A stretch of DNA of 53,046 nt from Spirochaetales bacterium (GCA_016928955.1 JAFGJV010000056.1:1-53046); one strand, 5' to 3'. Counted from the stretch's first letter, positions 16,013 through 25,602 are shown. Notes: generated from the sequence alone by a model not told the origin. Program-made: numbers and translations.

Positions 16013-17584
16013 ATGAGGGCGACGATTCGGAACAGCGGAATGCCCGTGCCTCCCGGTGTGGAACCAGGGTCGGCGCGCCTTGCGGAATTCTTCGAGCACT
16101 TTGCGGAAATGCCCCACCGCGGTTCGGGCACTCCCAACGAGCCCCGGGCCGCCCGGCTCCTGTCCAGGTGGATAGCCGGACACAGCTCGGCCTTGGTGGA
16201 CATACTGCCCTTTGCGGTGGACCTGTCGTCCGGGGCGTGGAGCATAGCCATTCACGGCACCCTGCTCTGCCTGGGCGTGGGCGTGCTGTGGGCGGCCGGG
16301 TTGGGTTCGGCGGCCGTGCACGGCCTGGGTCCCGGAGCGGCCAGGCTGGGCTGGCTTGGGACCCTGCCCTGGCCATACATGCTCGCCGCCCTGCTGTGGA
16401 CCCTGGCCATTCTGGGTTCCCGGTGGCTGATGGACTGCAAGGGCTGGAACATCGTGTCGTTTTTTGTGCCCAACGCCGACTCGTGCTCGGTGGTGGCAAC
16501 GGACGTGCCCCGGCCGCCCATGGATCCCGGCTACGCGCGCCAGGCCGAGGCCGAGCGCTGGCGCCGGCGCTTCCAAGAAGCCAAAAACGCCGGCGTGACC
16601 AGGCTTCGCGTGGGTATGACCCACTACGATTCGGCCAGGCAGCTTCCGGCAGGAAAAACGCCCAAATTCCTCCTGGCGGCCTTGAAGGGCGGCCTTGGCA
16701 AGCTCCCCACGCTGTGGCTCACGATCCTTGCCCTTGCCCTTGGCGTGCCCCTGGCTCTGGCTGCGTTCGGCCTGACCCAGGCCGCGTATGCCGGATGGCA
16801 GGGTATCGTACTGTCGCTGGTGCTCACCCTGGCTGCGGTATGCGGCCTGGTCATTGTGGCCATGGAGGCCCTGATGGCCGGACGCTCGTCCAGCCTGCCT
16901 TTTGTGCAGGGCATCAACGACAACCTGTCTGGCTCAGCCGTGCTCATGGAAACCCTGATAGCGCGGTGTCCGCCCGCGGGGGACCAGGACAACCCGACCA
17001 GGCGCTTCATGGCGATTTTCACCGGTTCGGAGGAAAACGGGCTCAAGGGGGCCGCCCATGCGGCCAGGGACATCCTGGTGCCGGCCATGGACGTATTCGG
17101 GCCAGACAACGTCGAGCTTGTGAACCTGGACACCGTGTCCGGCGGCAGGCTGTGCGTCTTGCCGCGGGAAGTGAATTTCAGCGGGCGGACGGTGGGCAGG
17201 ATCAGCGGATTCGGCACGGATTTCCATGCCTGGGCCACGGGTCCCGTGTTGCCCGTATCCGAGGCAGAAGCAGCCCTGAATCCGGAGCAACGGGCGCTCT
17301 GCCTTTTGAATCATGGCTCCGGGTACGGACTGGTTCTGGACTACGCCGACGAGCCCATACCGTCATGCACCGACCTGAGCGGCGTATGGGCCGCCCTCCC
17401 AGCCAGGTACCGTAAGGAGCTCCGCGCCTTTTCCATAGTGTCCCGAAGCTTTGATGGCGACCCCCTCAGGCGGCCGCGGGACTACCACCAGCTGTCCGAC
17501 ACCACGGAAACCTTGTTTATGGAACAGGAGCCCGGGAATTTCGGCACCGTGGCCGCCCTTGCGCTGACGCTTGCCAAATTCTAA
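16013..17584 (+). CDS. M28-family peptidase with an embedded membrane segment
   Basis: 523-residue M28-like zinc aminopeptidase. Two helices (about 76-100 and 120-138) precede the catalytic region. The ligands can be assigned as His204 and Asp206 in THYDS, Asp303 in NDNLSGS, Glu340/Glu341 in GSEENG, Asp373 in LVNLDTV and His492 in DYHQLSDTTE. In ordinary M28 enzymes the H-x-D and DN motifs lie close together; here they are separated by about 95 residues containing two or three hydrophobic helices (about 231-253, 262-284). The alternative is that SVVATDV (159-165) is a degraded H-x-D site. Eight bases separate it from the cyclase stop, with GGGGG before the ATG, so it is co-transcribed. Confidence 0.75.
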   Translation: MRATIRNSGMPVPPGVEPGSARLAEFFEHFAEMPHRGSGTPNEPRAARLLSRWIAGHSSALVDILPFAVDLSSGAWSIAIHGTLLCLGVGVLWAAGLGSAAVHGLGPGAARLGWLGTLPWPYMLAALLWTLAILGSRWLMDCKGWNIVSFFVPNADSCSVVATDVPRPPMDPGYARQAEAERWRRRFQEAKNAGVTRLRVGMTHYDSARQLPAGKTPKFLLAALKGGLGKLPTLWLTILALALGVPLALAAFGLTQAAYAGWQGIVLSLVLTLAAVCGLVIVAMEALMAGRSSSLPFVQGINDNLSGSAVLMETLIARCPPAGDQDNPTRRFMAIFTGSEENGLKGAAHAARDILVPAMDVFGPDNVELVNLDTVSGGRLCVLPREVNFSGRTVGRISGFGTDFHAWATGPVLPVSEAEAALNPEQRALCLLNHGSGYGLVLDYADEPIPSCTDLSGVWAALPARYRKELRAFSIVSRSFDGDPLRRPRDYHQLSDTTETLFMEQEPGNFGTVAALALTLAKF

Positions 17585-17696
17585 GGGGCGGGACGTTCCG
17601 CGTACACGGTGGTTCCGGTCGGGAGAACTTACACGTGGAGCCTTTCGGCGGCCGGTTTGGGAAGGTTTTCAGGCAAGGTATGCCAGAAAAAAGAAG

Positions 17697-17724
17697 TTGA
17701 CAACTGGCGTGTTTTCGTCATAAT
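17697..17724 (+). promoter_or_regulatory. Promoter for the PEBP-like gene
   Basis: Consensus -35 TTGACA (17697-17702), 16-base spacer, -10 CATAAT (17719-17724). GGAGG precedes the ATG at 17767 by four bases. Nothing else is seen in 17585-17696. Confidence 0.65.
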
Positions 17725-17766
17725 GCAACCATTCGCGGACCACATGGTCCGTAGCGAGGAGGCACT

Positions 17767-18282
17767 ATGAAGCTGACCAGTCCTTTCTTCGCCGACGGGG
17801 CTATCCTGCCCTTCGAGTGCGCGTATGAAGGCTCGAATCGCTCCCCGCTCCTGTCTTGGGACGACGCGCCGCTCGGCACGGGCGCCTTTGCCCTGACCTG
17901 CCTGGACACTGACGCTCCGTTCGGCAAACCCTGGGTGCATTGGCTGTGCTGGAACATACCGCTGTGGCAGACCAGGCTCATGCCCGGATGCCCTCCCTAC
18001 GAGCGGCTTCCGGACGGGACCGAGCAGGGCTTGAACGGCTTTCTGGAGTACGGCTGGGGCGGGCCCTGTCCGCCGTCCGGTCTGCACCGCTATGACTTCA
18101 CGCTGTACGCCCTGGATGGTCCCCTATCCCCGCAGGGGCGTACGCTTGAAGCGCTGAGCGCCGCGCTCGAAGGCCATACACTCGCGGCGGCCGGCATATC
18201 GGCGTATTACGGACCGGATCACGCCCTGGCGTCCTACGAGGCGCTTGGGCGGGAGGGCAGGCTGGCGTCCTTCTCGGGCTGA
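17767..18282 (+). CDS. YbhB/YbcL-type PEBP-like protein
   Basis: 171-residue phosphatidylethanolamine-binding-protein/Raf-kinase-inhibitor-like protein. The family fold is shown by SPLLSWDDAPLGT, the ligand-pocket DTDAPFG (residues 48-54), HWLCWNIP (60-67), and GPCPPSGLHRYDFTLYALD in the second half. There is no signal peptide. Bacterial members have no firmly known biochemical role. It has its own promoter. It converges on the ABC-F gene with only 14 bases between stops and no obvious terminator. Confidence 0.9.
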   Translation: MKLTSPFFADGAILPFECAYEGSNRSPLLSWDDAPLGTGAFALTCLDTDAPFGKPWVHWLCWNIPLWQTRLMPGCPPYERLPDGTEQGLNGFLEYGWGGPCPPSGLHRYDFTLYALDGPLSPQGRTLEALSAALEGHTLAAAGISAYYGPDHALASYEALGREGRLASFSG

Positions 18283-18296
18283 GAGGCACCCGGGCG

Positions 18297-20219
18297 TCAG
18301 AGGTCAGCCAGGGCGCTCGCCACCTCTTCCCATTCGGCTGACAGGGCGGACAGGCGGGCCTCCGTCTGGGCAAGCTGGGCGCTCAGTTCCTTCATGCGAG
18401 CGCCGTCGGCGTAATTGCCGGGCAGGGCCATGGCGTCCATGGCGGCTTTTTTGCCGTCTTCCAGGGCTGCCATTTCGGCCAGGAGTTCGTCCTCGCGTTT
18501 GGCAAGCCGGTTCCTCTCGGCCTTGCGTTTTTTCTCCAGCGCGCGGTCGTCCCTTGTCGCTTCAGGCTGACCGGTCCTGGCTGGGCTGGTGGCCGCCAGG
18601 TCACCGTCCGCGGCCTTTTTGGCCAGATAGTACGTGTAGTCGCCCACAAACAGCCGTGGGGTCGACCCGCAGGACAGCTCCAGCACGCGGTCCGCAAGGC
18701 CCTCGATGAAGAAGCGGTCGTGCGACACGAACAGCACCGTGCCGGGAAAGCGCTTGAGAGCGTCCAACAGCACATCCTTTGAATCCAGGTCCAGGTGGTT
18801 GGTCGGCTCGTCCAGGATCAAAAGGTTGGCCGGATGCAGGAGCATCTTGAGCAAGGCCAGCCGCGAGCGCTCGCCGCCTGACAGCACGCGCACCGGCTTG
18901 TGCACGTCGTCGCCGCGGAACAGGAAGGCGCCGAGCAGGTTCCGTATGCTCGGGAGCAAGGCCGTGGGGCACGCGGACTCGGCCTCCTCCTCCACGGTCA
19001 GCTTGTCGTCCAGCTCGTCTGCCACGTCCTGTGAAAAATACCCCACGGTGATGCCGGTGCCCAAGCGGAGCGTTCCTTCGTACCCAGAGTCTCGGCCGGC
19101 CAGCACGCGCATGAGCGTGGATTTGCCCGCGCCGTTTTTGCCCACAAAGGCCATCTTGGCGCCGGACTCCACGGTCAGCGACAGCTCATCCACCACCGTC
19201 CGCTGGCCGTAGGCCCGAGACAGGTTTTCCAGGGTCAGGGCGACGCGGCCGCAGTGAGGGGGCGGCGGAAAGGAAAAATGGACGCGTTTCATGCCCTCGG
19301 GTATGACGATGGGCTCGATCTTGTCCAGCTGCTTGACGCGGCTCTGCACCTGGGCAGCCTTGGTTGCCTGGTAGCGGAAGCGGCGTATGAAGTCCTCAAG
19401 ATGGGCTATTTCTTCCTGCTGGGCCTGCCAGGCCTTGAACAGGGTGTCCAGTTCCTGGCGACGCTGGCGCTCGTAGGCCGAGTATGAGCCCGGGTAGCGC
19501 GACAGCCTGCCGTTCCACAGCTCGTAGGTTTCCCGGGTTACGGCGTCAAGGAACGAGCGGTCGTGCGACACGACCAGGAAGCCGCCCTTGTACGCTATCA
19601 GGAAGCGCTCCAGCCAGTCGCGGGCTTCCAGGTCCAGATAGTTGGTCGGCTCGTCCAGGAGCATGATGTCCGGATTTTCCAGGATCACCTTGGCCAGGGC
19701 AACGCGCATCTGCCAGCCGCCGGACAGTTCGCCCACGGGCCTGTCCAGGGCGTCGGGCTCAAAGCCAAGTCCCGTGAGCACTTCCCGTATCCTGTCGGCG
19801 CGTCGGTAGTAGCCGGAGTCCGTGATGGCCTCGTCCAGGGCGTGGAAGCTGTCCAGGAGGGCTGACAGGCGGGAGTCGCCTTCCGATACCGTCTCCAGTT
19901 CCGTGCCCGTCCGGTCTCGATCGGCTATCAGGACCTCAACCGCCTGGTATGCCTTCTCGGCCTCCTCGAACACGGTGCAGCCCGAATACGCCTCCCCGGA
20001 CTGGGGCAGGTACGACACCCGGGTACCGCGCTGTATGGCGCGCTCGCCGGAGTCGGGCGGGAGCATTCCCGCGATGATGCGCATGAGGGTGGTTTTGCCC
20101 GCGCCGTTCGGCCCGGCCAACGCGGCCTTGGTGCTGGACGACATGTACAGGGCGGCGTCAGAGAGTATGTCCCGGGCGCCAAAGGCCAGGCCGACCCCGG
20201 TGAATTGGACAAAAGCCAT
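18297..20219 (-). CDS. ABC-F family ATPase (Uup/YdiF-like)
   Basis: 640-residue ABC-F protein with two ATPase domains in tandem and no membrane segments. Domain 1 has Walker A GPNGAGKTT (36-44), signature LSGGWQ and Walker B LLDEPTNYLD. Domain 2 has GKNGAGKST, LSGGERSR and LLILDEPTNHLD. The inter-domain linker carries the basic RRFRYQATKAAQVQSR segment, and a charged coiled coil forms the last 100 residues. Family members act on the ribosome E site, relieving stalling or giving antibiotic resistance. The start lies four bases after the stop of the upstream lipoprotein gene and lacks a strong ribosome site, so coupling is likely. Confidence 0.93.
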   Translation of the reverse strand: MAFVQFTGVGLAFGARDILSDAALYMSSSTKAALAGPNGAGKTTLMRIIAGMLPPDSGERAIQRGTRVSYLPQSGEAYSGCTVFEEAEKAYQAVEVLIADRDRTGTELETVSEGDSRLSALLDSFHALDEAITDSGYYRRADRIREVLTGLGFEPDALDRPVGELSGGWQMRVALAKVILENPDIMLLDEPTNYLDLEARDWLERFLIAYKGGFLVVSHDRSFLDAVTRETYELWNGRLSRYPGSYSAYERQRRQELDTLFKAWQAQQEEIAHLEDFIRRFRYQATKAAQVQSRVKQLDKIEPIVIPEGMKRVHFSFPPPPHCGRVALTLENLSRAYGQRTVVDELSLTVESGAKMAFVGKNGAGKSTLMRVLAGRDSGYEGTLRLGTGITVGYFSQDVADELDDKLTVEEEAESACPTALLPSIRNLLGAFLFRGDDVHKPVRVLSGGERSRLALLKMLLHPANLLILDEPTNHLDLDSKDVLLDALKRFPGTVLFVSHDRFFIEGLADRVLELSCGSTPRLFVGDYTYYLAKKAADGDLAATSPARTGQPEATRDDRALEKKRKAERNRLAKREDELLAEMAALEDGKKAAMDAMALPGNYADGARMKELSAQLAQTEARLSALSAEWEEVASALADL

Positions 20220-20223
20220 GCGC

Positions 20224-21570
20224 TTAGCGGTAGCGCGTAAAGCTGAGGGGGACGACCAGGCTGTCCGACGGCACGACCACCGATCCGGTCAGGGAACCCT
20301 CTGGCAGGTAGGCCAGCTCCAGGGACTCAGGCGTGGCGTTGTACAAGAAAGACAGGGATGGCCGGGACCCGCCGTCAAAATGGATGGTGAAGGCGCCCTG
20401 CCACTGGCTTTGCAGGGCCGGGTCCAGGTGCAGGTCCATGTCGATGTAGCCCATGTCGCCCGAGTCGGCCGGGATGATGTCCGGGGACAGGGCGTCGTGC
20501 CCCGCCCATGTGATCCTGGCCGAGCGCGTGATGACCAAGGATCCGTACTCCTGGCTTTCGAACAGCTCGCCGTCGGCCACCAGCGCCGACAGGAGGCCCT
20601 GGCGCCTGCGTTCCTCGGCCGCTATCACCTCCAAGGGGTCGTTCCGCTGTGGCACAAACACAAAGGAAACAGGTTTGCCGTTGTTGGCGGCTACAAGCTC
20701 GGGTTTCAGGTGTTCCGCCGGCGGCGTGAAAACGAGCTGGCCGGCCGTTGCCATCGATATGGTCGCTCCGGTCGAGCCAAGGGAGAAGACGCCCTTGCCC
20801 TCGGACACCAGGCGGTCGTAGTTGTAGCTCTTGGAGAAGTCCGGCCGCTCCACTCGTATCTGGTTTCGCAGGGGATCTGTGAACACCCCGAAGCGCGGTT
20901 TGTAGAGGTCCAGGTCGATGACGCCCGACTCCTCCATGGCGGCAAAGTAATCCGGGCGCCAGGTGCGCTCAAAGATGTCGTCTTCCCGGGCGTCGCGCTC
21001 CGCGGGAGCGGCAGTTGATGGGCGCAGGTCGGCGGCTGCGTCCCACACGGACAACTGGTTGGAAAAAACATAGCCGCGGGTGCCGTCGTCGGCCATGGCC
21101 AGGTACCATTCGCCCTTCAGGGTCCGGCCGCCGGTGGTGACCGGTTCGCCCTCCACCGACTGGAGCAGCTTGATGGTCTCGTTGGAGCGCAGGCGGTAGG
21201 TCTGGGCCGCCCGGTTGTTCGGTTCGTCCCTGAGTATGAGGCCGTCCCTGGACACCACGGCAAAAAGCGGCGCCATGGGCGCGAACTCGGCGGCGCGGTC
21301 CTGGGCGGCGCCTTTGCTTCCGGCCAGGTCCATGCGCCACAGTTCCAGCTCCTCCTTGGCCTTTGAACCGGGCACGCCAACGGCGTAGGTTTGCGTTATA
21401 TTGGACTTGAAGTACACGGGCACCGCCTGGCCGTAGCCCAGGGCCGAGCCCTCCGGTGGCCAGAGCACCACGCCCCAGCCAAGGGTGCGGGAGCAGGACG
21501 CGGCCAGGAGCAGCAACACGGACGCCGCGAGCGCGGCTGGCTTGAAATGGACGCGGGTGGCGGTCTTCAT
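20224..21570 (-). CDS. Lipoprotein with SH3-like domain, function unknown
   Basis: 448-residue predicted lipoprotein; the signal ends in AASCS with Cys27 as the likely lipidated residue. Residues about 100-175 look like a bacterial SH3 domain (DGLILRDEPNNRA, GEWYLAMADDGTRGYVFSN). The remaining 270 residues are beta-rich and not recognised. SH3-type modules in envelope proteins often contact peptidoglycan, which is only an inference here. The start at 21570 is chosen from the signal peptide and a promoter whose -10 lies six bases upstream; the longer frame to 21675 would include that promoter. The ABC-F gene follows after four bases. Confidence 0.75.
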   Translation of the reverse strand: MKTATRVHFKPAALAASVLLLLAASCSRTLGWGVVLWPPEGSALGYGQAVPVYFKSNITQTYAVGVPGSKAKEELELWRMDLAGSKGAAQDRAAEFAPMAPLFAVVSRDGLILRDEPNNRAAQTYRLRSNETIKLLQSVEGEPVTTGGRTLKGEWYLAMADDGTRGYVFSNQLSVWDAAADLRPSTAAPAERDAREDDIFERTWRPDYFAAMEESGVIDLDLYKPRFGVFTDPLRNQIRVERPDFSKSYNYDRLVSEGKGVFSLGSTGATISMATAGQLVFTPPAEHLKPELVAANNGKPVSFVFVPQRNDPLEVIAAEERRRQGLLSALVADGELFESQEYGSLVITRSARITWAGHDALSPDIIPADSGDMGYIDMDLHLDPALQSQWQGAFTIHFDGGSRPSLSFLYNATPESLELAYLPEGSLTGSVVVPSDSLVVPLSFTRYR

Positions 21571-21576
21571 GGTGTA

Positions 21577-21605
21577 GTTATACCCAAGCTTGGGCGTTTT
21601 GTCAT
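21577..21605 (-). promoter_or_regulatory. Promoter of the 21570 lipoprotein gene, leaderless geometry
   Basis: Minus strand -35 ATGACA (21605-21600), 17-base spacer, -10 TATAAC (21582-21577), six bases, ATG at 21570. No ribosome site is present. Confidence 0.65.
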
Positions 21606-21691
21606 CCGCGCGCGTGGCTGGCATCTTGCCTTGCCCGGCACGATGGGAGCATGATGTCCCTTTGACGCGCGTCATGCGTTGGGTTTTAATA

Positions 21692-21799
21692 GGGGACCTT
21701 TAAAAACGTCAGTTTTTAGAGGTCTTCCTTGGAAACCCTTGTGTTTTCGGCCGAAAACACAAGGGAACCTTAAAAACCATGGGGTTTTTAGAGGTTCCC
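21692..21799. repeat. Composite palindromic repeat A-B-A, copy 2
   Basis: Same order as at 314-416. Module A lies at 21692-21728 (arms CTTTAAAAAC / GTTTTTAGAG), module B at 21736-21765 is a perfect 30-bp palindrome centred on CGGCCG, and a second A module runs 21763-21799, ending in TTTTTAGAGGTTCCC. Confidence 0.8.
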
Positions 21800-21945
21800 A
21801 AAAGAGGTTCCGTCAGGATGTTGGAAAGCCCGACGCTTTCCAACGGACTGATGGAACGTGGTTGCGTGCCTGCCAAAAACGACATGGTTGTGCAGGGCCG
21901 CTGAATATTTCGCGCGGCGGCAACGGGCCGCGCGCCGGAGGTTTT

Positions 21946-23478
21946 GTGTCCGCCAACACCCAGGCCATCATCGAGATAGGCTCAACGGGCATCCGGCTCC
22001 TTGTGGCCACAACGAACCCGGACGGTTCGTTCGAGCCCCTGGACGGCGCCGGCAAGCCCGTCCAGCTCGGGCGGGACGTGTTCACGTCCGGTTCCATCAG
22101 CCGGGAATCCACGCAGGAGTGCATAGCCGTGCTCCGCGGCTTCCGCGAGCTCATCAAGGCCTACGGGGTGGCCCCGGAAGACGCCCGCGTGGTGGGCACG
22201 AGCGCCGTGCGCGAGGCGGAGAACCGCGACGCCTTTGTGGACCGGGTGGCCCTGCGCACGGGCTTTACCGTGGACATCGTAGAGGATATCGAAGAGAACC
22301 ACTACATGTACCTGGCCGTCCAGCATGCCCTGGGCGACGACGCGAAATTTTTCTCACGGGGCAACTCGCTGATCATCGAGGTTGGCGGCGGCTCCACCGA
22401 GCTCATGCTGCTCAGGCGCGGCCGCATTGTGGCCGCGCACTCCCTCAGGCTGGGCACCGTCCGCGCCGACGAGCGCACGCGCCTGGCCGTGGGCTCCACC
22501 GGCTTCCTGACCCGCTACCTGGAGGACAACGTCCGCACCACCTGCGACGCCCTTGAGGACGACCTGTCCCTGGCCGGCGTGCGTTCCTTCATCGTCATCG
22601 GGAGCGACGCCCGCTTTGCCGCCGGATTGGCAGGCATGGAAGGGCGCTCGGAATACCGGCTGATCCCCAAAGCCGCCTTCCTGGACCTGGTGGACCGCCT
22701 CAAGGGCATGAGCGCGGAATCCATAGTGGCCGAGTACCACCTGCCGTACACGGAAGCCGAGGCCCTGCTGCCCGGCCTCCTCATAACCAGCCTGTTCCTG
22801 GAGAGGACCAGCGCGGAGGAGATCGTCGTACCCAGCGTGTCCATACGGGAAGGCATCCTTATAGCCATGGCCGGAGGCAAGCGGGCCGAGATAGAGGACG
22901 AGATGAAGCGCCAGGTGCTGGCCTCGGCCCTGAACCTCGGCCGGCGCTACCGCTTTGACGAGGCTCACGCCCTGCACGTGGCGGCCCTGTCGCTCTTTCT
23001 CTTTGACGGCCTTTCTGGCCTGCACGGCATGGGCGCCAGGGAGCGGCTGTTTCTGGAAACGGCGGGCATACTCCACGACATAGGCACCTTCATCCGCGTC
23101 AGCGGCCACCACCGCCATTCGGAGTACATAGTACAGAACTCTGAAATCTTCGGTCTCCAGCGCGACGAGCTGGCCATCATAGCAAACCTGGTGCGCTACC
23201 ACCGCAAGGCCGGCCCCGACCATTCACATCCCGGCTACATGGGGCTGCCCCGGGAAGACCGGGCCGCCGTGCTCAAGCTGGCCGCCATCCTGCGCGTGGC
23301 GGACTGCCTGGACCGAGGGCACGCCCAGCGCGTCAACCTGACGGGACTGGAGATCAAGGAGGACGCCCTGGCGCTGCGGACGGAAGGCCAGGCCGACCTG
23401 GCTTTGGAGCGCCTGTCCCTGGCGGACAAGGGAGAGTTGTTTGAGGACGTGTTCGGCCTCAAGGTGTCCGTCCTATGA
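21946..23478 (+). CDS. Exopolyphosphatase / GppA phosphatase with HD domain
   Basis: 510-residue Ppx/GppA enzyme, hydrolysing polyphosphate or pppGpp. The ASKHA-type N-terminal half has phosphate motif 1 EIGSTGIRLLV (10-20), catalytic Glu in EDIEEN (113-118) and motif 2 IIEVGGGSTEL (143-153). The C-terminal half is an HD-type domain with His376-Asp377 in ILHDIG and HHRHS at 387-391. Start: GTG at 21946 with GGAGG five bases upstream; the upstream extension of the frame is only repeat sequence. The stop overlaps the ppk start by four bases, so degradation and synthesis of polyphosphate are coupled in translation. Confidence 0.9.
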   Translation: MSANTQAIIEIGSTGIRLLVATTNPDGSFEPLDGAGKPVQLGRDVFTSGSISRESTQECIAVLRGFRELIKAYGVAPEDARVVGTSAVREAENRDAFVDRVALRTGFTVDIVEDIEENHYMYLAVQHALGDDAKFFSRGNSLIIEVGGGSTELMLLRRGRIVAAHSLRLGTVRADERTRLAVGSTGFLTRYLEDNVRTTCDALEDDLSLAGVRSFIVIGSDARFAAGLAGMEGRSEYRLIPKAAFLDLVDRLKGMSAESIVAEYHLPYTEAEALLPGLLITSLFLERTSAEEIVVPSVSIREGILIAMAGGKRAEIEDEMKRQVLASALNLGRRYRFDEAHALHVAALSLFLFDGLSGLHGMGARERLFLETAGILHDIGTFIRVSGHHRHSEYIVQNSEIFGLQRDELAIIANLVRYHRKAGPDHSHPGYMGLPREDRAAVLKLAAILRVADCLDRGHAQRVNLTGLEIKEDALALRTEGQADLALERLSLADKGELFEDVFGLKVSVL

Positions 23479-25592
23479 GCTCACGACCAGCCCCCGGATG
23501 TTACGTATCGCGCGAGCTGTCGTGGCTGGATTTCAACATGCGCGTGCTGGAGGAGGGGCTGGACCGCTCGGCGCCCCTCCTTGAGCGCCTGCGCTTTCTC
23601 TGTATCGTGGCCAGCAACTTTGACGAATTTTTCATGGTCAGGGTGGCCGCCCTCAAGGCCAGGCTGCGTTCCGGAGACCTGGAGCCTGATTTGGCCGGCA
23701 AGGGGCCTGAGGAACTGCTGTCGGCCATCACCCGCAGGACCAGGGAAATCGTGGGAAAGCAGTACGCCTGCCTGTCGCACGAGCTCGTGCCTGCCCTGGC
23801 TGGAGCGGGGCTCAGGATAGTCAGGCCCGAGCAGTACGGCCCCCTGGAAGAGCTGTGGCTGGAGGGGTATTTCTCAGAACAGGTGGAGCCGGCCCTCACG
23901 CCGCTGGGGGTGCCGATAGAAGGCGACTCGTTCCCGTCCACGGGCAACATGAGGATCCACGCGGCGTTTCTCCTCTGCCCGCCCGAGGGGCCTCGGCGCC
24001 TGGCCATTGTCCAGGTGCCGGCTAATCTGAGCCGCTTTGTCATGCTGCCGCCCACGGAGACCAAGGACGTGCGCTACGCCCTCCTGGACGACCTGGTGCT
24101 GGCCTTCGGCCACAGGCTGTTCCCCGGCCAGACCGTGGTGGAACGGACTTTGTTCAAGGTGACCAGGGACGCCGACATAGGCGTGGACGAGGACCGCGAC
24201 GACGATTTTGTGGCGGCCATGGAGGAGATCCTGGTCAACCGGCAGAACTCGTGGCCGGTCCGCCTGACCATCAGCGAGGATTCGGAGCTGGTGGGAGCCA
24301 TGGTGGCAAAGGCTCTAGGCTTGGGCGACGACGACGTGTACGTGCTCGCCGGGCCCGTGGACCTCAAAGGCTTCATGGAGCTGGTCGAGCTCAAGGGCTT
24401 TGAGCGCCTGCGCTACGTGCAGAGGAGCGGCGCCGTTGTGTGGTCCCCCGCCGACGAGGCGACCATCTGGGACGATATCAGGCGCAAGGACATACTGCTC
24501 CACGTGCCCTACGAATCCTTCAGCCCGCTGGTCAGCTTTGTGGACGCGGCCAGCAGGGACCCGAACGTCCTGGCCATCAAGATGACCCTGTACCGCGTGT
24601 CCGGGGATTCGCCCGTGGTCAAGGCCCTGACGAGGGCCGCTCGGGCAGGCAAGCAGGTCAGCGTGGTTGTCGAGCTCAAGGCCCGCTTTGACGAGGAGCG
24701 GAACATAGCGTGGGCGTCGCGGCTGGAGCAGGCTGGCGCCATAGTGGTGTACGGGGTTGCCAGGCTCAAGGTGCACGCCAAGGCCCTCCTGGTCATACGC
24801 CGGGAAGAGGACGGCTCGGTCCGACGCTATGTCCACCTGTCAACGGGCAACTACAACGAGAAAACCGCGCGGCTGTACGCCGACCTGTCCCTGTTCAGCG
24901 CCGACCAGGCCCTGGCGTCCGACCTGGGCATGTTTTTCAACATGCTGACCGGCCTGTCAGCGCCCGTGGAACTCAAGACCCTGGGCATGGCGCCCTTTGA
25001 CCTCAAGCGTCGCCTGCTTTCCATGATAGAGCGCGAGACGGGCCGTAGCACGCCGGAGTCGCCGGGCATGATAGCGGCCAAGGTCAACTCCCTGTGCGAC
25101 AAGGACATGATAGACGCCCTCTACCGCGCGTCCGCCGCCGGCGTGCGCGTGCTCCTCAACGTGCGGGGCGTGTGCCAGTTGTTGCCGGGAGTGAAGGGTC
25201 TATCGGAAAACATACGCGTGGTGTCCATACTCGGCCGCTACCTGGAGCACGCCCGGATAGCCTATTTTCGGAACGGCGGCGCCGAGGAGCTGTACCTGTC
25301 CAGCGCAGACTGGATGCCGCGCAACCTTGAACGCAGGGTTGAGCTCCTGTTCCCCGTGGCATCTGGGGATGCCCGGGAGCGCGTGTACGACATACTGATG
25401 TCCTATTTCATGGACAACCAGGCCGCGCGGGTCCTCGGGCCGTCCGGCCACTGGAAACGCGTGAAGCCCGCCGAGGGCGAGGAGCCCTTCAGCGCCCAGA
25501 ACTATTTTCAGACCGTGCTGGACGGGCGCGCCAGGAACCGCGACGAGGGACGGCCAGAGGAAGCGCTTCAGGTACGGCGGCGCCTTCCCTGA
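23475..25592 (+). CDS. ppk1: Polyphosphate kinase 1
   Basis: 705-residue PPK1 that transfers the ATP gamma-phosphate to inorganic polyphosphate, reversibly. The order of domains is normal: N-terminal SRELSWLDFN (12-21), head domain, and two phospholipase-D-like C-domains. His434 in RLKVHAKALL is the autophosphorylated residue; YVHLSTGNYNEKTARLYAD (452-470) is the nucleotide-site signature and LEHARI is the second conserved site. The ATG overlaps the upstream phosphatase stop (ATGA). It converges on malQ with 10 bases between stops. Confidence 0.97.
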   Translation: MSSRPAPGCYVSRELSWLDFNMRVLEEGLDRSAPLLERLRFLCIVASNFDEFFMVRVAALKARLRSGDLEPDLAGKGPEELLSAITRRTREIVGKQYACLSHELVPALAGAGLRIVRPEQYGPLEELWLEGYFSEQVEPALTPLGVPIEGDSFPSTGNMRIHAAFLLCPPEGPRRLAIVQVPANLSRFVMLPPTETKDVRYALLDDLVLAFGHRLFPGQTVVERTLFKVTRDADIGVDEDRDDDFVAAMEEILVNRQNSWPVRLTISEDSELVGAMVAKALGLGDDDVYVLAGPVDLKGFMELVELKGFERLRYVQRSGAVVWSPADEATIWDDIRRKDILLHVPYESFSPLVSFVDAASRDPNVLAIKMTLYRVSGDSPVVKALTRAARAGKQVSVVVELKARFDEERNIAWASRLEQAGAIVVYGVARLKVHAKALLVIRREEDGSVRRYVHLSTGNYNEKTARLYADLSLFSADQALASDLGMFFNMLTGLSAPVELKTLGMAPFDLKRRLLSMIERETGRSTPESPGMIAAKVNSLCDKDMIDALYRASAAGVRVLLNVRGVCQLLPGVKGLSENIRVVSILGRYLEHARIAYFRNGGAEELYLSSADWMPRNLERRVELLFPVASGDARERVYDILMSYFMDNQAARVLGPSGHWKRVKPAEGEEPFSAQNYFQTVLDGRARNRDEGRPEEALQVRRRLP

Positions 25593-25602
25593 GCGGGGAG
25601 CG

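Larger units (their letters stand above)
21571..21945. other. Intergenic region between divergent genes, with repeat copy 2
   Basis: Holds the minus-strand lipoprotein promoter (21577-21605), the composite palindromic repeat (21692-21799) and about 145 bases before the ppx-like gene. An open frame in phase with that gene extends back to 21679, but its first 30 codons simply translate the repeat. No clear plus-strand promoter was found. Confidence 0.6.

Noticed and set aside
15796-17415. 539-codon frame on the plus strand overlapping the cyclase and M28 genes
   Set aside because: Out of frame with two recognisable proteins; product is Arg/Gly/Pro-rich with no domain.
21679-21945. N-terminal extension of the Ppx/GppA frame
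   Set aside because: The first part is a translation of the palindromic repeat; a GTG with GGAGG at 21946 matches the family N-terminus.
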